From positions 2,356,001 to 2,420,000 of the forward strand of contig NZ_JPOJ01000001.1 of the NCBI RefSeq assembly GCF_000733855.1: a stretch of DNA of 64,000 nt, written 5' to 3'. The first letter of the stretch is position 1. Each line of letters begins with the position of its first letter. Made by a program: the position numbers and the translations under genes. Below are positions 18,421 through 27,343 of the stretch, piece after piece. The notes under the pieces were generated by a model, which was not told the DNA's origin, made no database searches, and saw nothing but the letters and a program-made list of their open reading frames with translations. Origin of the DNA: Methylomicrobium agile. GTDB lineage: Bacteria > Pseudomonadota > Gammaproteobacteria > Methylococcales > Methylomonadaceae.

Positions 18421-19113
18421 ATGACTAAATCGACCATTCTCGTGGTAGAAGATGAAGAGGCGATCCGCGCGATGCTGCTGCTGGTGCTCGAAAAGGCCGG
18501 CTTTACGGCGTATGCGGCAGGAGATGCCAGGGAGGCCCAGGCCGTGCTCGATCAGACGCCGGTGGATCTGATTTTGCTGGACTGGATGTTGCCCGGCATC
18601 AGCGGGGCGGAATGGGGGCGCCGCCTCCGGAAGGAAACGGCTTACCAGGATTTGCCGATCATCCTGTTGACTGCGCGCGGCGAGGAAGAAGATAAAGTGC
18701 GCGGTTTCGACGTGGGGGTAGACGATTATATGACCAAGCCGTTTTCTCCGAAGGAACTGATCGCCAGAATTCGCGCGGTGCTGCGCCGCAGCGGCAAACT
18801 TTCGGACGCCGGGCAGATCGTGCTCGGCGATATGATGCTCGATGCCGAGCAGCACCGGCTCAGCATCGGCGAGCGTCAGCTCGAGGTCAGTCCGACCGAG
18901 TTCAGGCTGATACAGTTTTTCATGACGCATCCGGACAAGGTCTACACGCGCACGCAATTGCTGGATCAGGTCTGGGGGCGCAGCGTGTATATCGAAGAGC
19001 GTACGGTCGACGTGCATATCCGCCGGCTCCGGAAGATTCTGGCCGAGTACGGCAGAGAGGAACTGTTGCAGACGGTGCGCGGTTTCGGCTATCGCTTTTC
19101 ATTGACCGCATAG
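18421..19113 (+). CDS. phoB: Phosphate regulon response regulator PhoB
   Basis: The 230-residue protein has a receiver domain with acidic pair in VEDEE, phospho-acceptor Asp 54 (LLDWMLPG) and Lys 106 (MTKPF), then an OmpR-type winged-helix domain (EVSPTEFRLIQFFM, VYTRTQLLDQVWG, RTVDVHIRRLRK, TVRGFGYRF). It binds Pho boxes when phosphorylated by PhoR. The Pho box upstream and the phoR gene 12 bases downstream support the exact name. Confidence 0.95.
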   Translation: MTKSTILVVEDEEAIRAMLLLVLEKAGFTAYAAGDAREAQAVLDQTPVDLILLDWMLPGISGAEWGRRLRKETAYQDLPIILLTARGEEEDKVRGFDVGVDDYMTKPFSPKELIARIRAVLRRSGKLSDAGQIVLGDMMLDAEQHRLSIGERQLEVSPTEFRLIQFFMTHPDKVYTRTQLLDQVWGRSVYIEERTVDVHIRRLRKILAEYGREELLQTVRGFGYRFSLTA

Positions 19114-19125
19114 ACAAAAGGCTTT

Positions 19126-20403
19126 ATGGGAGTTTGGAAAAGGGAAATCACTATCGCTTTACTGTCTCTGCCGGCGATAGCGATTGCCGGCTTTCTGTCC
19201 GGCCATCTGTTGCCCTTGCTGCTGGCGGCGACCTTGATCTTTCTGTTTCGGCAGATTCAGCAAATCAGCCGTTTCGAATACTGGATCGGCAGAGGCGGCA
19301 AGGGCGATTATCCCAACACCAAAGGGATTTGGGAGGACATTTATTACCACGTCTATCGGCTTAAAAAAAGCGAAAAGCGGCGTAAGAAGAAGCTTAGAAA
19401 ACTGCTCGAACAGTTCCGGGAATTTACCGGCGCATTGCCCGATGCCGCCGTGATTCTCGGCCAGGACGACGTGATCGAGTGGGCCAACAAAGCCGCGCTG
19501 AAAGTTTTGGGGTTGCAGCCGGGAGACAAGGGCCAGCGCATCCCCAACCTGATACGCTATCCCGAATTCGTCCGCTATCTCAAGTCGCGGGATTACCGGG
19601 ACGGCATCATTCTGCCTTCGCCGGTGAACGGACAGATCACGTTGGCGGTCAGGATCGTCAGCTACGGCGCCGGCCTCAGGCTGCTCTTGGCGCAGGACGT
19701 GACGCAATTGAAGCAGATGGAAAGAATGCGCAAGGACTTCGTCGCGAACGTTTCGCACGAGCTCAGGACGCCGCTGACGGTATTGAAAGGCTATCTCGAA
19801 ACCTTACAGGACATGGACGACGGCAGCTCGCCGCTATTGGCCGGTTCGCTGGAGCAAATGCGCGGACAGACCGAGCGCATGCAGCACCTGGTCGACGACC
19901 TGTTGATGTTGACCCGCCTCGAAACGCAGCAAAGGCGGACGGTTTGCGTCGATGTGCCGGCCTTGCTGAAGCAGATCTGCAACGAAAGGGGAATGGTCGA
20001 GAATTCGGCCGGGCGCCTCGAATTGGTCCTGGCGTCCGTTGCGAATCTCGATGGCGACGAGCAGGAATTGCGCAGCGCCTTCACCAACCTGGTCGGCAAT
20101 GCGCTGAAATATTCATCCGCCGATTCGGTGGTGAAGGTGCGCTGGTTTGAAGAGGGCGGCACGGTTGTGTTCGAAGTCGAGGATCGCGGCATCGGAATAG
20201 CGCCCGAGGACATCCCCCGGGTAACCGAGCGCTTTTACCGGGCCGACTCCCTTCATGGCCGGAAAATTCCTGGCACCGGCCTTGGCCTGGCGATCGTCAA
20301 GCATGTGCTGATGCGCCATGACGGCCGTTTGAACATCATCAGCGAGCTCGGCAAGGGCAGCTGCTTCAGCTGTCACTTCCCGCCGAACCGCAAGTGCGAT
20401 TGA
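19126..20403 (+). CDS. phoR: Phosphate regulon sensor kinase PhoR
   Basis: This 425-residue kinase has an N-terminal membrane hairpin (about residues 9-42), a basic linker (KKSEKRRKKKLRKL), a PAS domain (about 97-195), the dimerisation helix with His 211 (ANVSHELRTPLTVLKGYLE) and the ATPase domain with NLVGNALKYS, EDRGIGI and GTGLGLAIVK. It senses phosphate status with the Pst/PhoU system, which is not in the window. It follows phoB by 12 bases in one operon. Confidence 0.95.
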   Translation: MGVWKREITIALLSLPAIAIAGFLSGHLLPLLLAATLIFLFRQIQQISRFEYWIGRGGKGDYPNTKGIWEDIYYHVYRLKKSEKRRKKKLRKLLEQFREFTGALPDAAVILGQDDVIEWANKAALKVLGLQPGDKGQRIPNLIRYPEFVRYLKSRDYRDGIILPSPVNGQITLAVRIVSYGAGLRLLLAQDVTQLKQMERMRKDFVANVSHELRTPLTVLKGYLETLQDMDDGSSPLLAGSLEQMRGQTERMQHLVDDLLMLTRLETQQRRTVCVDVPALLKQICNERGMVENSAGRLELVLASVANLDGDEQELRSAFTNLVGNALKYSSADSVVKVRWFEEGGTVVFEVEDRGIGIAPEDIPRVTERFYRADSLHGRKIPGTGLGLAIVKHVLMRHDGRLNIISELGKGSCFSCHFPPNRKCD

Positions 20404-20559
20404 TCGGTAAGTTTTTCGATTTGGCTTATAATGGGGAGCCGGCCCGGTCCCGCCTCTGCGGCGAAAACCGAAAGGCAGCGGGGCACGGCGTTCGATAATA
20501 ATAACCCGATAAAGTAACGGCCTCGGCGAAAGTCCGCTGGTGAAGGCAGAGGAGCGATA
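20404..20559. promoter_or_regulatory. Promoter region and leader of the DUF502 gene
   Basis: A TATAAT lies at 20427-20432, leaving a leader of about 120 bases. No good -35 is seen at the normal spacing. AGAGGAG just before the ATG is the ribosome site. Confidence 0.4.
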
Positions 20560-21156
20560 ATGAGCGACACGTTAAAAAAGATGTTCAACTATTTCATGAT
20601 CGGCGTGCTGGCGGTGATCCCGATCGTGATTACGCTGGAAATCATGATCTTTATCAAGGACCGCCTATCCGATCTGATCGGCACCGTGTATGCGGTGGCC
20701 GACAATTACCTTTATACCCTGATGGTGTTCGGCGTCAGTATCGCGATTCTGGTCTGGATCGGCCATAAAATCGTGAAGGACGGCCGCTACTGGGTGATTG
20801 CGACTTTCGACAACTTTATCGGCAGAATTCCGGTTTTAAATACCATTTACCGGGTCATCAAGAAAGTCATCAATATGTTTTCCGGGCACGATAAGGCGGC
20901 CGCGAAAGAGGTCGTTTATGTCGAATGGCCGAAGGAAGGCGCCTGGATGGCGGCTTATGTCACGAACCGCTTCGATGACAAATACGTACTGTTTATCCCG
21001 ACCTCGCCGAACCCGACCTCCGGCTATACCACCATCGTGAGCAAATCGAAAGTGGTCAGATCGACGATGAATATCGAGGAAGCCAGCAGCCTGATTATCA
21101 GTGTCGGGGTCGATTTCAGCAAGGTTTCCGAGATCGCGGCTTTACCGAAAGACTAA
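20560..21156 (+). CDS. DUF502 family membrane protein
   Basis: The 198-residue protein has two N-terminal spans (about residues 11-31 and 55-73) followed by the family motifs IGRIPVLNTIYRVIKKVINMF and YVTNRFDDKYVLFIPTSPNPTSGYTTIVS. It matches the DUF502 family (PF04367) of inner-membrane proteins, whose function is not established. The start is supported by AGAGGAG six bases upstream. It may be co-transcribed with the flavin reductase gene 42 bases downstream. Confidence 0.88.
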   Translation: MSDTLKKMFNYFMIGVLAVIPIVITLEIMIFIKDRLSDLIGTVYAVADNYLYTLMVFGVSIAILVWIGHKIVKDGRYWVIATFDNFIGRIPVLNTIYRVIKKVINMFSGHDKAAAKEVVYVEWPKEGAWMAAYVTNRFDDKYVLFIPTSPNPTSGYTTIVSKSKVVRSTMNIEEASSLIISVGVDFSKVSEIAALPKD

Positions 21157-21198
21157 CTTGACAGCCTTTATTCCAACCGCTAAGCCGGAGCCAGCCTG

Positions 21199-21786
21199 AT
21201 GGTCAAGCCCAGCATTCTCGCGTTTTCCGGCAGCGCCCGGAAAGACTCTTACAATCAACGGCTGGTGCGGATTGCGGCCCAGGGAGCGGAGCAGGCCGGA
21301 GCGGAGGTGACGCTTGTCGATCTGGCCGATTATCCGATGCCGATCTTCAATCAGGACGACGAAGCGGCCTACGGACTTCCCGAAGCCGCGCGGGCCTTCA
21401 AAAAGCTGTTGATCGCGCATGACGGCTTTTTGATCGCCTCCCCCGAATATAACAGCGCGTTCAGCCCGCTGCTGAAAAATGCGCTCGACTGGGCTTCCCG
21501 GCGCGAAGGCGACGAGGCGCCGCTCCTGGCTTACCGGGGCAAGGTCGCCGGCATTATGGCCGCTTCGCCGGGCGCGTTAGGAGGGCTCCGGGGGTTGGTA
21601 TTTCTACGGCTGATGCTCAGCAATATCGGGGTGACCGTTTTGGCCGAGCAGCAGGGCATCGCGCAGGCGGACAAGGCGTTCCATCCGGAAGGCTATCTGA
21701 ACGATGCGCAATTGCAGGATGCCGTCGTGAAGATCGGCGGCCGGCTGGCCGATGTCCTGCAGAAGCTCCAAAACAGCGGGGGTTGA
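21199..21786 (+). CDS. NADPH-dependent FMN reductase family protein
   Basis: The 195-residue flavodoxin-fold protein has the FMN phosphate loop FSGSARKDSYNQRLVR near residue 9 and the family motif SPEYNSAFSPLLKNALDWASR near residue 80. Members reduce FMN, quinones, azo compounds or chromate with NAD(P)H; the natural substrate here cannot be read from sequence. Full family length. It lies between the DUF502 gene and the esterase pair on the same strand. Confidence 0.88.
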   Translation: MVKPSILAFSGSARKDSYNQRLVRIAAQGAEQAGAEVTLVDLADYPMPIFNQDDEAAYGLPEAARAFKKLLIAHDGFLIASPEYNSAFSPLLKNALDWASRREGDEAPLLAYRGKVAGIMAASPGALGGLRGLVFLRLMLSNIGVTVLAEQQGIAQADKAFHPEGYLNDAQLQDAVVKIGGRLADVLQKLQNSGG

Positions 21787-21882
21787 CGATTTTCCTGCCA
21801 TTTCGTTGCCTGCACGGGATGATTGAACCGGGCAGGCCGATGAAATACTATTCTCCGCCCGAATCGATAACCCGCTTTTTCG

Positions 21883-22824
21883 ATGCCTGACTTTGACCCT
21901 TCCTACGGCTATTCACTGGATCAGTTACTGCGGATCATGCCGCCGTTGCCGCCGGATGATTTTGCCTCATTCTGGGAGGAACGCTACCGGCGGGCGCTGG
22001 CGCTGGACCCGCGCCAGCGCCTCAGGCCGTGCGGCTGGCCGCATCCCGATTTCGAGTGTTGCGATCTCTATTACCGTTCCACCGATGACTTCGATATCCG
22101 GGGCTGGGCGTTGATTCCGAAGCACCAGCCGGTGGAACGGGGAGTGATCGTCGGCCACGGTTACGGCGGGCGCGAAGGGCCGGATTTCCATTTGCCGATC
22201 CCGAATGCGGTGCTTTTGTTTCCGTGTTTCCGCGGCTTGTCCCGCAGCCGGCGCTGGCCGATTTCGGATAATCCGGCTTACCACGTTCTGCACGACATCG
22301 ACCGGAAAGACCGTTATATCCTGGGCGGCTGCGTCGAAGACCTGTGGCTGGCGGTATCCGCCTTGCTGGCGTTGTTTCCCGGGGTAGAAGGCCGTGTCGG
22401 CTATCTCGGCATCAGCTTCGGCGGCGGGATCGGGGCGCTGGCGATGCCCTGGGACGGGCGCATCCGGCGCGCCCATTTCAACGTGCCGAGTTTCGGCGAC
22501 CATCCGCTGCGCCTGAAGCTGCCGACCTGGGGCAGCGCGGCGGCGGTGCAAAACTACCAGCGCGACCATGACGGTCATGTTCTCGAAACATTGCGCTACT
22601 ATGATGCGGCCGTCGCGGCGCGGTATATCCGGGCGCCGGCCCATGTGGCCGCGGCGCTGGCCGATCCGGTGGTGGCGCCGCCCGGCCAGTTCAGTATTTA
22701 CAACGCGTTAGCCGGGGAAAAGCGCCTGTTCGTTCTCGACTGGGGACACGCGGACTATCCGGACAAGGCAATGCAGGAAAACGCGTTGATCGCGGAGTTG
22801 GGAGAGTTTTTCGGCAACTTATGA
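21883..22824 (+). CDS. Alpha/beta hydrolase (acetylxylan-esterase-like)
   Basis: This 313-residue protein has an alpha/beta hydrolase core with the oxyanion region VIVGHGYGGREG and nucleophile elbow YLGISFGGG (Ser near residue 185), and a late DWGHADYP with the likely catalytic His. The N-terminal FWEERYRRAL element and overall layout resemble the acetylxylan esterase/cephalosporin deacetylase group. Substrate is unknown. Its stop overlaps the start of the next hydrolase by four bases, so the two are made together. Confidence 0.75.
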   Translation: MPDFDPSYGYSLDQLLRIMPPLPPDDFASFWEERYRRALALDPRQRLRPCGWPHPDFECCDLYYRSTDDFDIRGWALIPKHQPVERGVIVGHGYGGREGPDFHLPIPNAVLLFPCFRGLSRSRRWPISDNPAYHVLHDIDRKDRYILGGCVEDLWLAVSALLALFPGVEGRVGYLGISFGGGIGALAMPWDGRIRRAHFNVPSFGDHPLRLKLPTWGSAAAVQNYQRDHDGHVLETLRYYDAAVAARYIRAPAHVAAALADPVVAPPGQFSIYNALAGEKRLFVLDWGHADYPDKAMQENALIAELGEFFGNL

Positions 22825-23549
22825 AGCGGGAATATCACTGTTGGTACAGTCCCGAGCTGGGACGCGAGATGGAACTCCTGGTATTCGGCGGTGAGGGAGC
22901 GAAAGTGCTGATGTTTCCGACCCGCGAGGGCCGTTTTTACGAATATGAAAACATCGGGGTCGTAAAAACGCTGCAGCACAAAATCGAAGCCGGCCATCTG
23001 CAATTGTATTGCGTGGACAGTATTGCCGGCGAGAGTTTTTATTGCGGCTGGTGCCATCCTTCCGGGCGGATCCGGCGGCACATCCAGTACGAGGACTATA
23101 TTCTGAAAGACGTGCTGCCGTTTATGGAAAAAAAGAATCCGTATCCCTGCACGATCGCCTACGGCTGCAGCCTCGGCGCGTATAAAGCTGCCACGCTCGC
23201 CTTCCGCCATCCCCATCTGTTTCAAAAATTGTGCGCGTTTTCGGGCCGGTACGATCTGACGCTGGCGGTCGAGCATTTTGGCAACCTGTTCGACGGCTAC
23301 TACGACGACGACATTTATTTTCATACGCCCACGCATTTTCTGCCCCAGCTCGACTGTGAACGGAGACTAGAACAGTTGCGGCAGATGGACATGATCTTCG
23401 CGATCGGCCGGGACGATCCCTTTCTCGACAACAATCGCCATTTGAGCCGCATCCTGTGGTCCAAAGGCATCCGGCACGAACTGCACGAATGGGACGGGCG
23501 CGCGCATCGCGGCCGGTACTGGCGGCGGATGTCGAGTCTTTATGTCTGA
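22821..23549 (+). CDS. Putative esterase (esterase D / PF00756-like)
   Basis: The 242-residue protein has nucleophile motif YGCSLGAY (Ser near residue 115), an Asp in FAIGRDDPFLDNN and a terminal HEWDGRAHRGRYW with the likely His. The N-terminal REYHCWYSPELGREMELLVFG resembles the putative esterase family that includes S-formylglutathione hydrolase and mycolyltransferases. It overlaps the preceding hydrolase by four bases (ATGA). The tandem suggests two steps on one ester substrate, but none is identified. Confidence 0.75.
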   Translation: MKREYHCWYSPELGREMELLVFGGEGAKVLMFPTREGRFYEYENIGVVKTLQHKIEAGHLQLYCVDSIAGESFYCGWCHPSGRIRRHIQYEDYILKDVLPFMEKKNPYPCTIAYGCSLGAYKAATLAFRHPHLFQKLCAFSGRYDLTLAVEHFGNLFDGYYDDDIYFHTPTHFLPQLDCERRLEQLRQMDMIFAIGRDDPFLDNNRHLSRILWSKGIRHELHEWDGRAHRGRYWRRMSSLYV

Positions 23550-23568
23550 GGCGGACTTGAGCGATATG

Positions 23569-23599
23569 GACCTGCCGGGTTTTAAAAACCTGGCAGGTC
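23569..23599. terminator. Bidirectional terminator-like hairpin
   Basis: GACCTGCC-GGTTTT and AAAACC-GGCAGGTC pair with single mismatches. It sits between the convergent esterase gene and ybdD and carries A/T runs inside the stem on both strands. Confidence 0.7.
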
Positions 23600-23622
23600 T
23601 GGAGAGCCGCCCAGGATCATTT

Positions 23623-23820
23623 TCAGCAGCAACGTTTGATCCCGTTCCATTTTTGATCCTGCCACTGTTTGAAAAACTCGGCCCGGCTCAAGGGACCCTC
23701 GCATTCGTGGGGGTCTTCATGCGTGTGGCAGTGCGCATAATGCTCAAGGTAGCGTTCGTAAGCGTCGTCGCCGCTCAGGCGGCGGACGGCCTGCCAGAAG
23801 GTTTTCAGGTGTTTGAGCAT
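23623..23820 (-). CDS. ybdD: YbdD/YjiX family protein, CstA partner
   Basis: The 65-residue protein shows the family layout: YERYLEHYAHCH, then EFFKQWQDQKWNGIKRCC ending in a Cys pair. YbdD-type proteins are encoded directly after CstA-type carbon starvation/pyruvate transporters and are needed for their function. Its ATG overlaps the cstA stop (ATGA). Since cstA is interrupted by an insertion element, this gene probably lost its normal transcription and partner. Confidence 0.88.
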   Translation of the reverse strand: MLKHLKTFWQAVRRLSGDDAYERYLEHYAHCHTHEDPHECEGPLSRAEFFKQWQDQKWNGIKRCC

Positions 23821-24310
23821 CAGTCCCGTACCCAGTTCTCGATCAGTTGGCTCGGACAGTGCGGCGCTTCGGATAGCGGCAGCGCCGGCCTGCCGGACAA
23901 ATGCCGGTAGACGGCCCTCAACATGTCCAGTACGATCAGCCAGAGCAGCACGACGAAGCTCAGCGTGATCGCCGCGTCCAGGTGCAGATTGAGGATCAGC
24001 TGCGGCGCGATATGGGCTTTTTCCGGGGGCAGCAAGCCGCCTTCCAGTTTTGCGCTCAGGTCATTCGCGGCGGCGAAGAAGCCGATCCGAACGTCCGGGC
24101 TGACCAGTTTTTCCCAGGCCGCCGTCGAGGTGATCGTGACCAGCCAGGCCAGCGGCGCGCCGCTGATCCAGGCATGGCGGAGTTTGTTCGACTTGACCAG
24201 GATGCCGGTCGCGACACAGAGCGCGATCGCGGCGAGCATCTGGTTTGCGATCCCGAACAAAGGCCAGAGGATGTTCACGCCGCCGTTCGGATCGATCACG
24301 CCGATGTAAA

Positions 24311-25488
24311 GGAAACTCTGAATAAGTCCTACGCCTGGGATAAAATATCCGCAGCTTGCCATTTTCGATAGGTGCCCGCCATGAAGCAACTCGGACTCAG
24401 TGCCCCACTGTTTGTGAAGAAACCGAAACAGACTCGGCGGCAGCAATTTCTCCAAGAGATGGAGCAGGTAGTGCCTTGGAGTTTGTGGACGAGCCGGATA
24501 GCGCCGCACTACCCGACAGCGGGCCGAGGCCGCCGCCCCTTTCCCTTGGCGACGATGTTGCGCATTCACCTGATGCAGCAGTGGTTCGGCTATTCCGATC
24601 CGGCGATGGAGGAAGTATTGCACGACATGCCGCTGCTGCGCGAGTTTGCCGGGCTCGATGCGGGCGAGGACGCCCTGCCGGATGAAACCACGATCCTCAA
24701 GTTCCGGCATCTGCTGGAACGCCATCAGTTGGCACAAACCCTATTTGATGAAACGGCGGCGCTGTTGGCCGAAAAAGGCCTGTTGCTACGGCAAGGCACG
24801 ATCGTCGATGCGACATTAATCGCTGCCCCGCCGTCCACCAAGAACCGGGCGCGCAAACGGGATGCCGAGATGAGTTCGACCAAGAAAGGGAACAATTACC
24901 ACTTTGGGATGAAGGCGCACATTGGGGTCGATGCCGAGTCGGGGTTAGTGCATACTGTGGAGATGACCACCGCCAAGGTGGCGGATGGGGTCATGACGGA
25001 GGCGTTGCTGCACGGCGAGGAACGGGTCGTGCTGGGCGATCGGGCCTATACCCGCAAGGACCGGAATCTGGCGGCGGATCGCCTGGAAGGTGAGCCGGTT
25101 TGGGCCTTTCCGTTCAAGCGGGGGAAGGGTGAGGAGTTGCCGGTAGAGCAAGCCCTTCACAACCACATGCTGGCGCCGTTACGCGCCATGGTCGAACATC
25201 CGTTCCGGATCGTCAAGCGCCAGTTCGGCTATACCAAAGTGCGTTACCGGGGGCTGTTCAAGAATGCCCAACAACTCTACTTGCTGTTTGCCCTGGGCAA
25301 TCTTTATCACGTTCGGCAGGCGCTGCAGCCGACCTAGGGAGACCTTTGTCCTTCGCCCTGGAAAACCGAGAACACTGAGTGAAATCACCCCGATAGCGGG
25401 CGCTGCCGGGAAGGATTTGCCCATTTTCGGCGAGGTGCCACGGATGTCGCACGGTGTCGCTTATAAAAACCACTTATTCAGAGCTTCC
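24311..25488 (+). mobile_element. IS5-family insertion sequence, 1178 bp
   Basis: The ends are inverted repeats GGAARCTCTGAATAAGT (one mismatch in 17). TAAA is duplicated on both sides (24307-24310 and 25489-25492), fitting the four-base YTAR-like targets of IS5 elements. One transposase gene fills the element. It lies in cstA in opposite orientation. Confidence 0.95.
24381..25337 (+). CDS. IS5-family transposase
   Basis: The product (318 residues from ATG 24381; GTG 24372 would add three) is a DDE transposase of the IS5 group. It has the N-terminal DUF772-type region (RRPFPLATMLRIHLMQQWFG), first Asp in GTIVDATLIAAPPSTKN, second in VLGDRAYT and the Glu region VEHPFRIVKRQFGYTKVRYRG. The frame is intact, so the element may be active. 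It is followed by about 150 bases to the right end of the element. Confidence 0.93.
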   Translation: MKQLGLSAPLFVKKPKQTRRQQFLQEMEQVVPWSLWTSRIAPHYPTAGRGRRPFPLATMLRIHLMQQWFGYSDPAMEEVLHDMPLLREFAGLDAGEDALPDETTILKFRHLLERHQLAQTLFDETAALLAEKGLLLRQGTIVDATLIAAPPSTKNRARKRDAEMSSTKKGNNYHFGMKAHIGVDAESGLVHTVEMTTAKVADGVMTEALLHGEERVVLGDRAYTRKDRNLAADRLEGEPVWAFPFKRGKGEELPVEQALHNHMLAPLRAMVEHPFRIVKRQFGYTKVRYRGLFKNAQQLYLLFALGNLYHVRQALQPT

Positions 25489-27062
25489 TAAAGGAAATAA
25501 CCCCAGCCGGCCACGACGATTCCGCTGCTCAGCATCACCGACGGCGTCCAGGAAGTTTCGCCGAGCTTCGGCCAGAAATTGCCGAGCATGTCCTGCAGCA
25601 TGAAGCGGCCGACGCGGGTGCCGGCGTCGAGCGTGGTCAGGATGAAGATCGCTTCGAACATGATCGCGAAGTGATACCAGAGGGCCAGGAAGCCGTTGCC
25701 GAACGCGCTGCCGAAGAGGCTGGCCATGCCTACCGCCAGCGACGGCGCGCCGCCGGTGCGCGCGAACAGGCTCGCTTCGCCCATTTGCGCGGCCAGGGCC
25801 TGCATCTGCTCGGCCGTCACAGGAAAGCCCCAGGAAGAAATCTTCGCGACCGCGGCGGCCGCGTCCGCCCCGACCACGCCGGCGGGGCTGTTGATCGCGA
25901 AAAACACGCCGGGATCGAGTACGGTCGCGGCGATCATCGCCATCAGTGCGACGAACGATTCGAGCAGCATGCCGCCGTAGCCGATCATCCGGATGTCGCG
26001 CTCGCTGGTCAAGAGCTTCGGCGTGGTGCCGGAGGAAATCAGCGCATGGAAACCTGAAATCGCGCCGCAGGCGATGGTGATGAACACGAACGGAAACAGC
26101 TTGCCGCCGAAGATCGGGCCGGTGCCGTCGATGAACGGGGTGAGCGCGGGCATCTTCACGTCGGGCCGCAGAATCACGATCGCGATCGCGAGCAGCGTGA
26201 TCGTGCCGAGCTTGACGAAAGTGGACAGGTAATCGCGCGGCGCGAGCAGCAGCCAGACCGGAAACACCGCCGCCGCGAAGCCGTAGGCGATCACGGCCCA
26301 GGCCAGGGTCAGGCCGTCGTGATCGAACACCACGCGCCAGGTTTCGCTGCGGTCGACGAAGCCGCCGTAAGCGACCGAGGCGAGCAGTAAGGCCACGCCG
26401 AATATCGACGCTTCGAGCACGCGGCCGGGACGGATGCTGCGCATGTACAGGCCGACGATCATCGCGACCGGAATCGTCGCGGCGACGGTCGAGGTCGCCC
26501 ACGGGCTATGCTTCATCGCATTCACGACCACCAGCCCGAGCACCGCGATCAGGATGATCATGATCGCGAAGGTTGCAACCAGGGCGGCGGTGCCGCCCAG
26601 TACGCCGATCTCGTCGCGGGCCATCTGCCCGAGGCTGCGCGCGTTGCGTCGGGTCGAGAAAAACAGCGTGACCATGTCCTGCACGCAGCCGCCGAGCACC
26701 GCGCCGATCAATATCCAGAGCGTGCCGGGCAGGTAGCCGAATTGCGCCGCGAGCGTCGGGCCGACCAGCGGGCCGGGACCGGCGATTGCCGCGAAGTGAT
26801 GACCGAACACGATCCATTTATTTGTCGGCACGAAATCGCGGCCGTTGTCGAGGCGTTCGGCGGGGGTTGCGCGGGTCGGATTGACGGCCAGCACCTTGGC
26901 CGCAATCCAGGCCGCATAGAAGCGGTAGGCCAGCGCGTAGACGCAGACCGCCGCGATGATGAACCAGAGCGAATTGACCGTTTCGCCGCGCTGCAGGGCG
27001 ATGCCGCCGACCGCCGACGCACCGAGCCCTCCGACCAGTATCCAGAGTAGAATTTTAAGCAT

Positions 27063-27343
27063 GACTTTGCCCGTGTCGAATTGAAAAGTAAGGTATGCCG
27101 GTTTCCCCGGCGTAGTTATACGCGAAAAAAATCATGAATGCACAGCGAGCTGGCTAAAAAGTCGGTTTCATAGCAAAACGCCGTGGAGTGCGGGGCAAAA
27201 ACAATCGATCGGCGTTCGGAAACCGAATCGGCAAGGCGGATCTGGCCGAGCGGATCGTGTTCCTGCCTGTTAAGCGGCGTGCAAAACTCAAGGCGGCCAA
27301 AGCGCCGGGGACGGTACAGCAGACTTTCCCGAAGGGATGCCTC
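27063..27343. other. Intergenic region before cstA
   Basis: Presumably contains the cstA promoter (minus strand). No gene, repeat or clear operator is recognised. Confidence 0.5.

Larger units (their letters stand above)
23820..27062 (-). pseudogene. cstA: CstA-type carbon starvation (pyruvate) transporter, disrupted by an IS5-like element
   Basis: Bases 25489-27062 encode the first 524 residues of a CstA homologue (for example [28 protein letters not shown] and [17 protein letters not shown]). The frame reads into the insertion sequence at 25488. The remaining 160 or so residues (YIGVIDPNGGVNILWPLFG to the end) are at 23820-24310. Removing the element and one TAAA copy gives 2061 bases, exactly 687 codons, so the parental gene was intact and in frame. 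Both halves remain undamaged, which points to a recent insertion. CstA-family proteins import peptides or pyruvate through many membrane helices. The truncated product lacks the last helices and is probably inactive. Confidence 0.95.

Noticed and set aside
24372-24380. GTG start of the transposase
   Set aside because: The ATG three codons later is better placed; the difference is minor.
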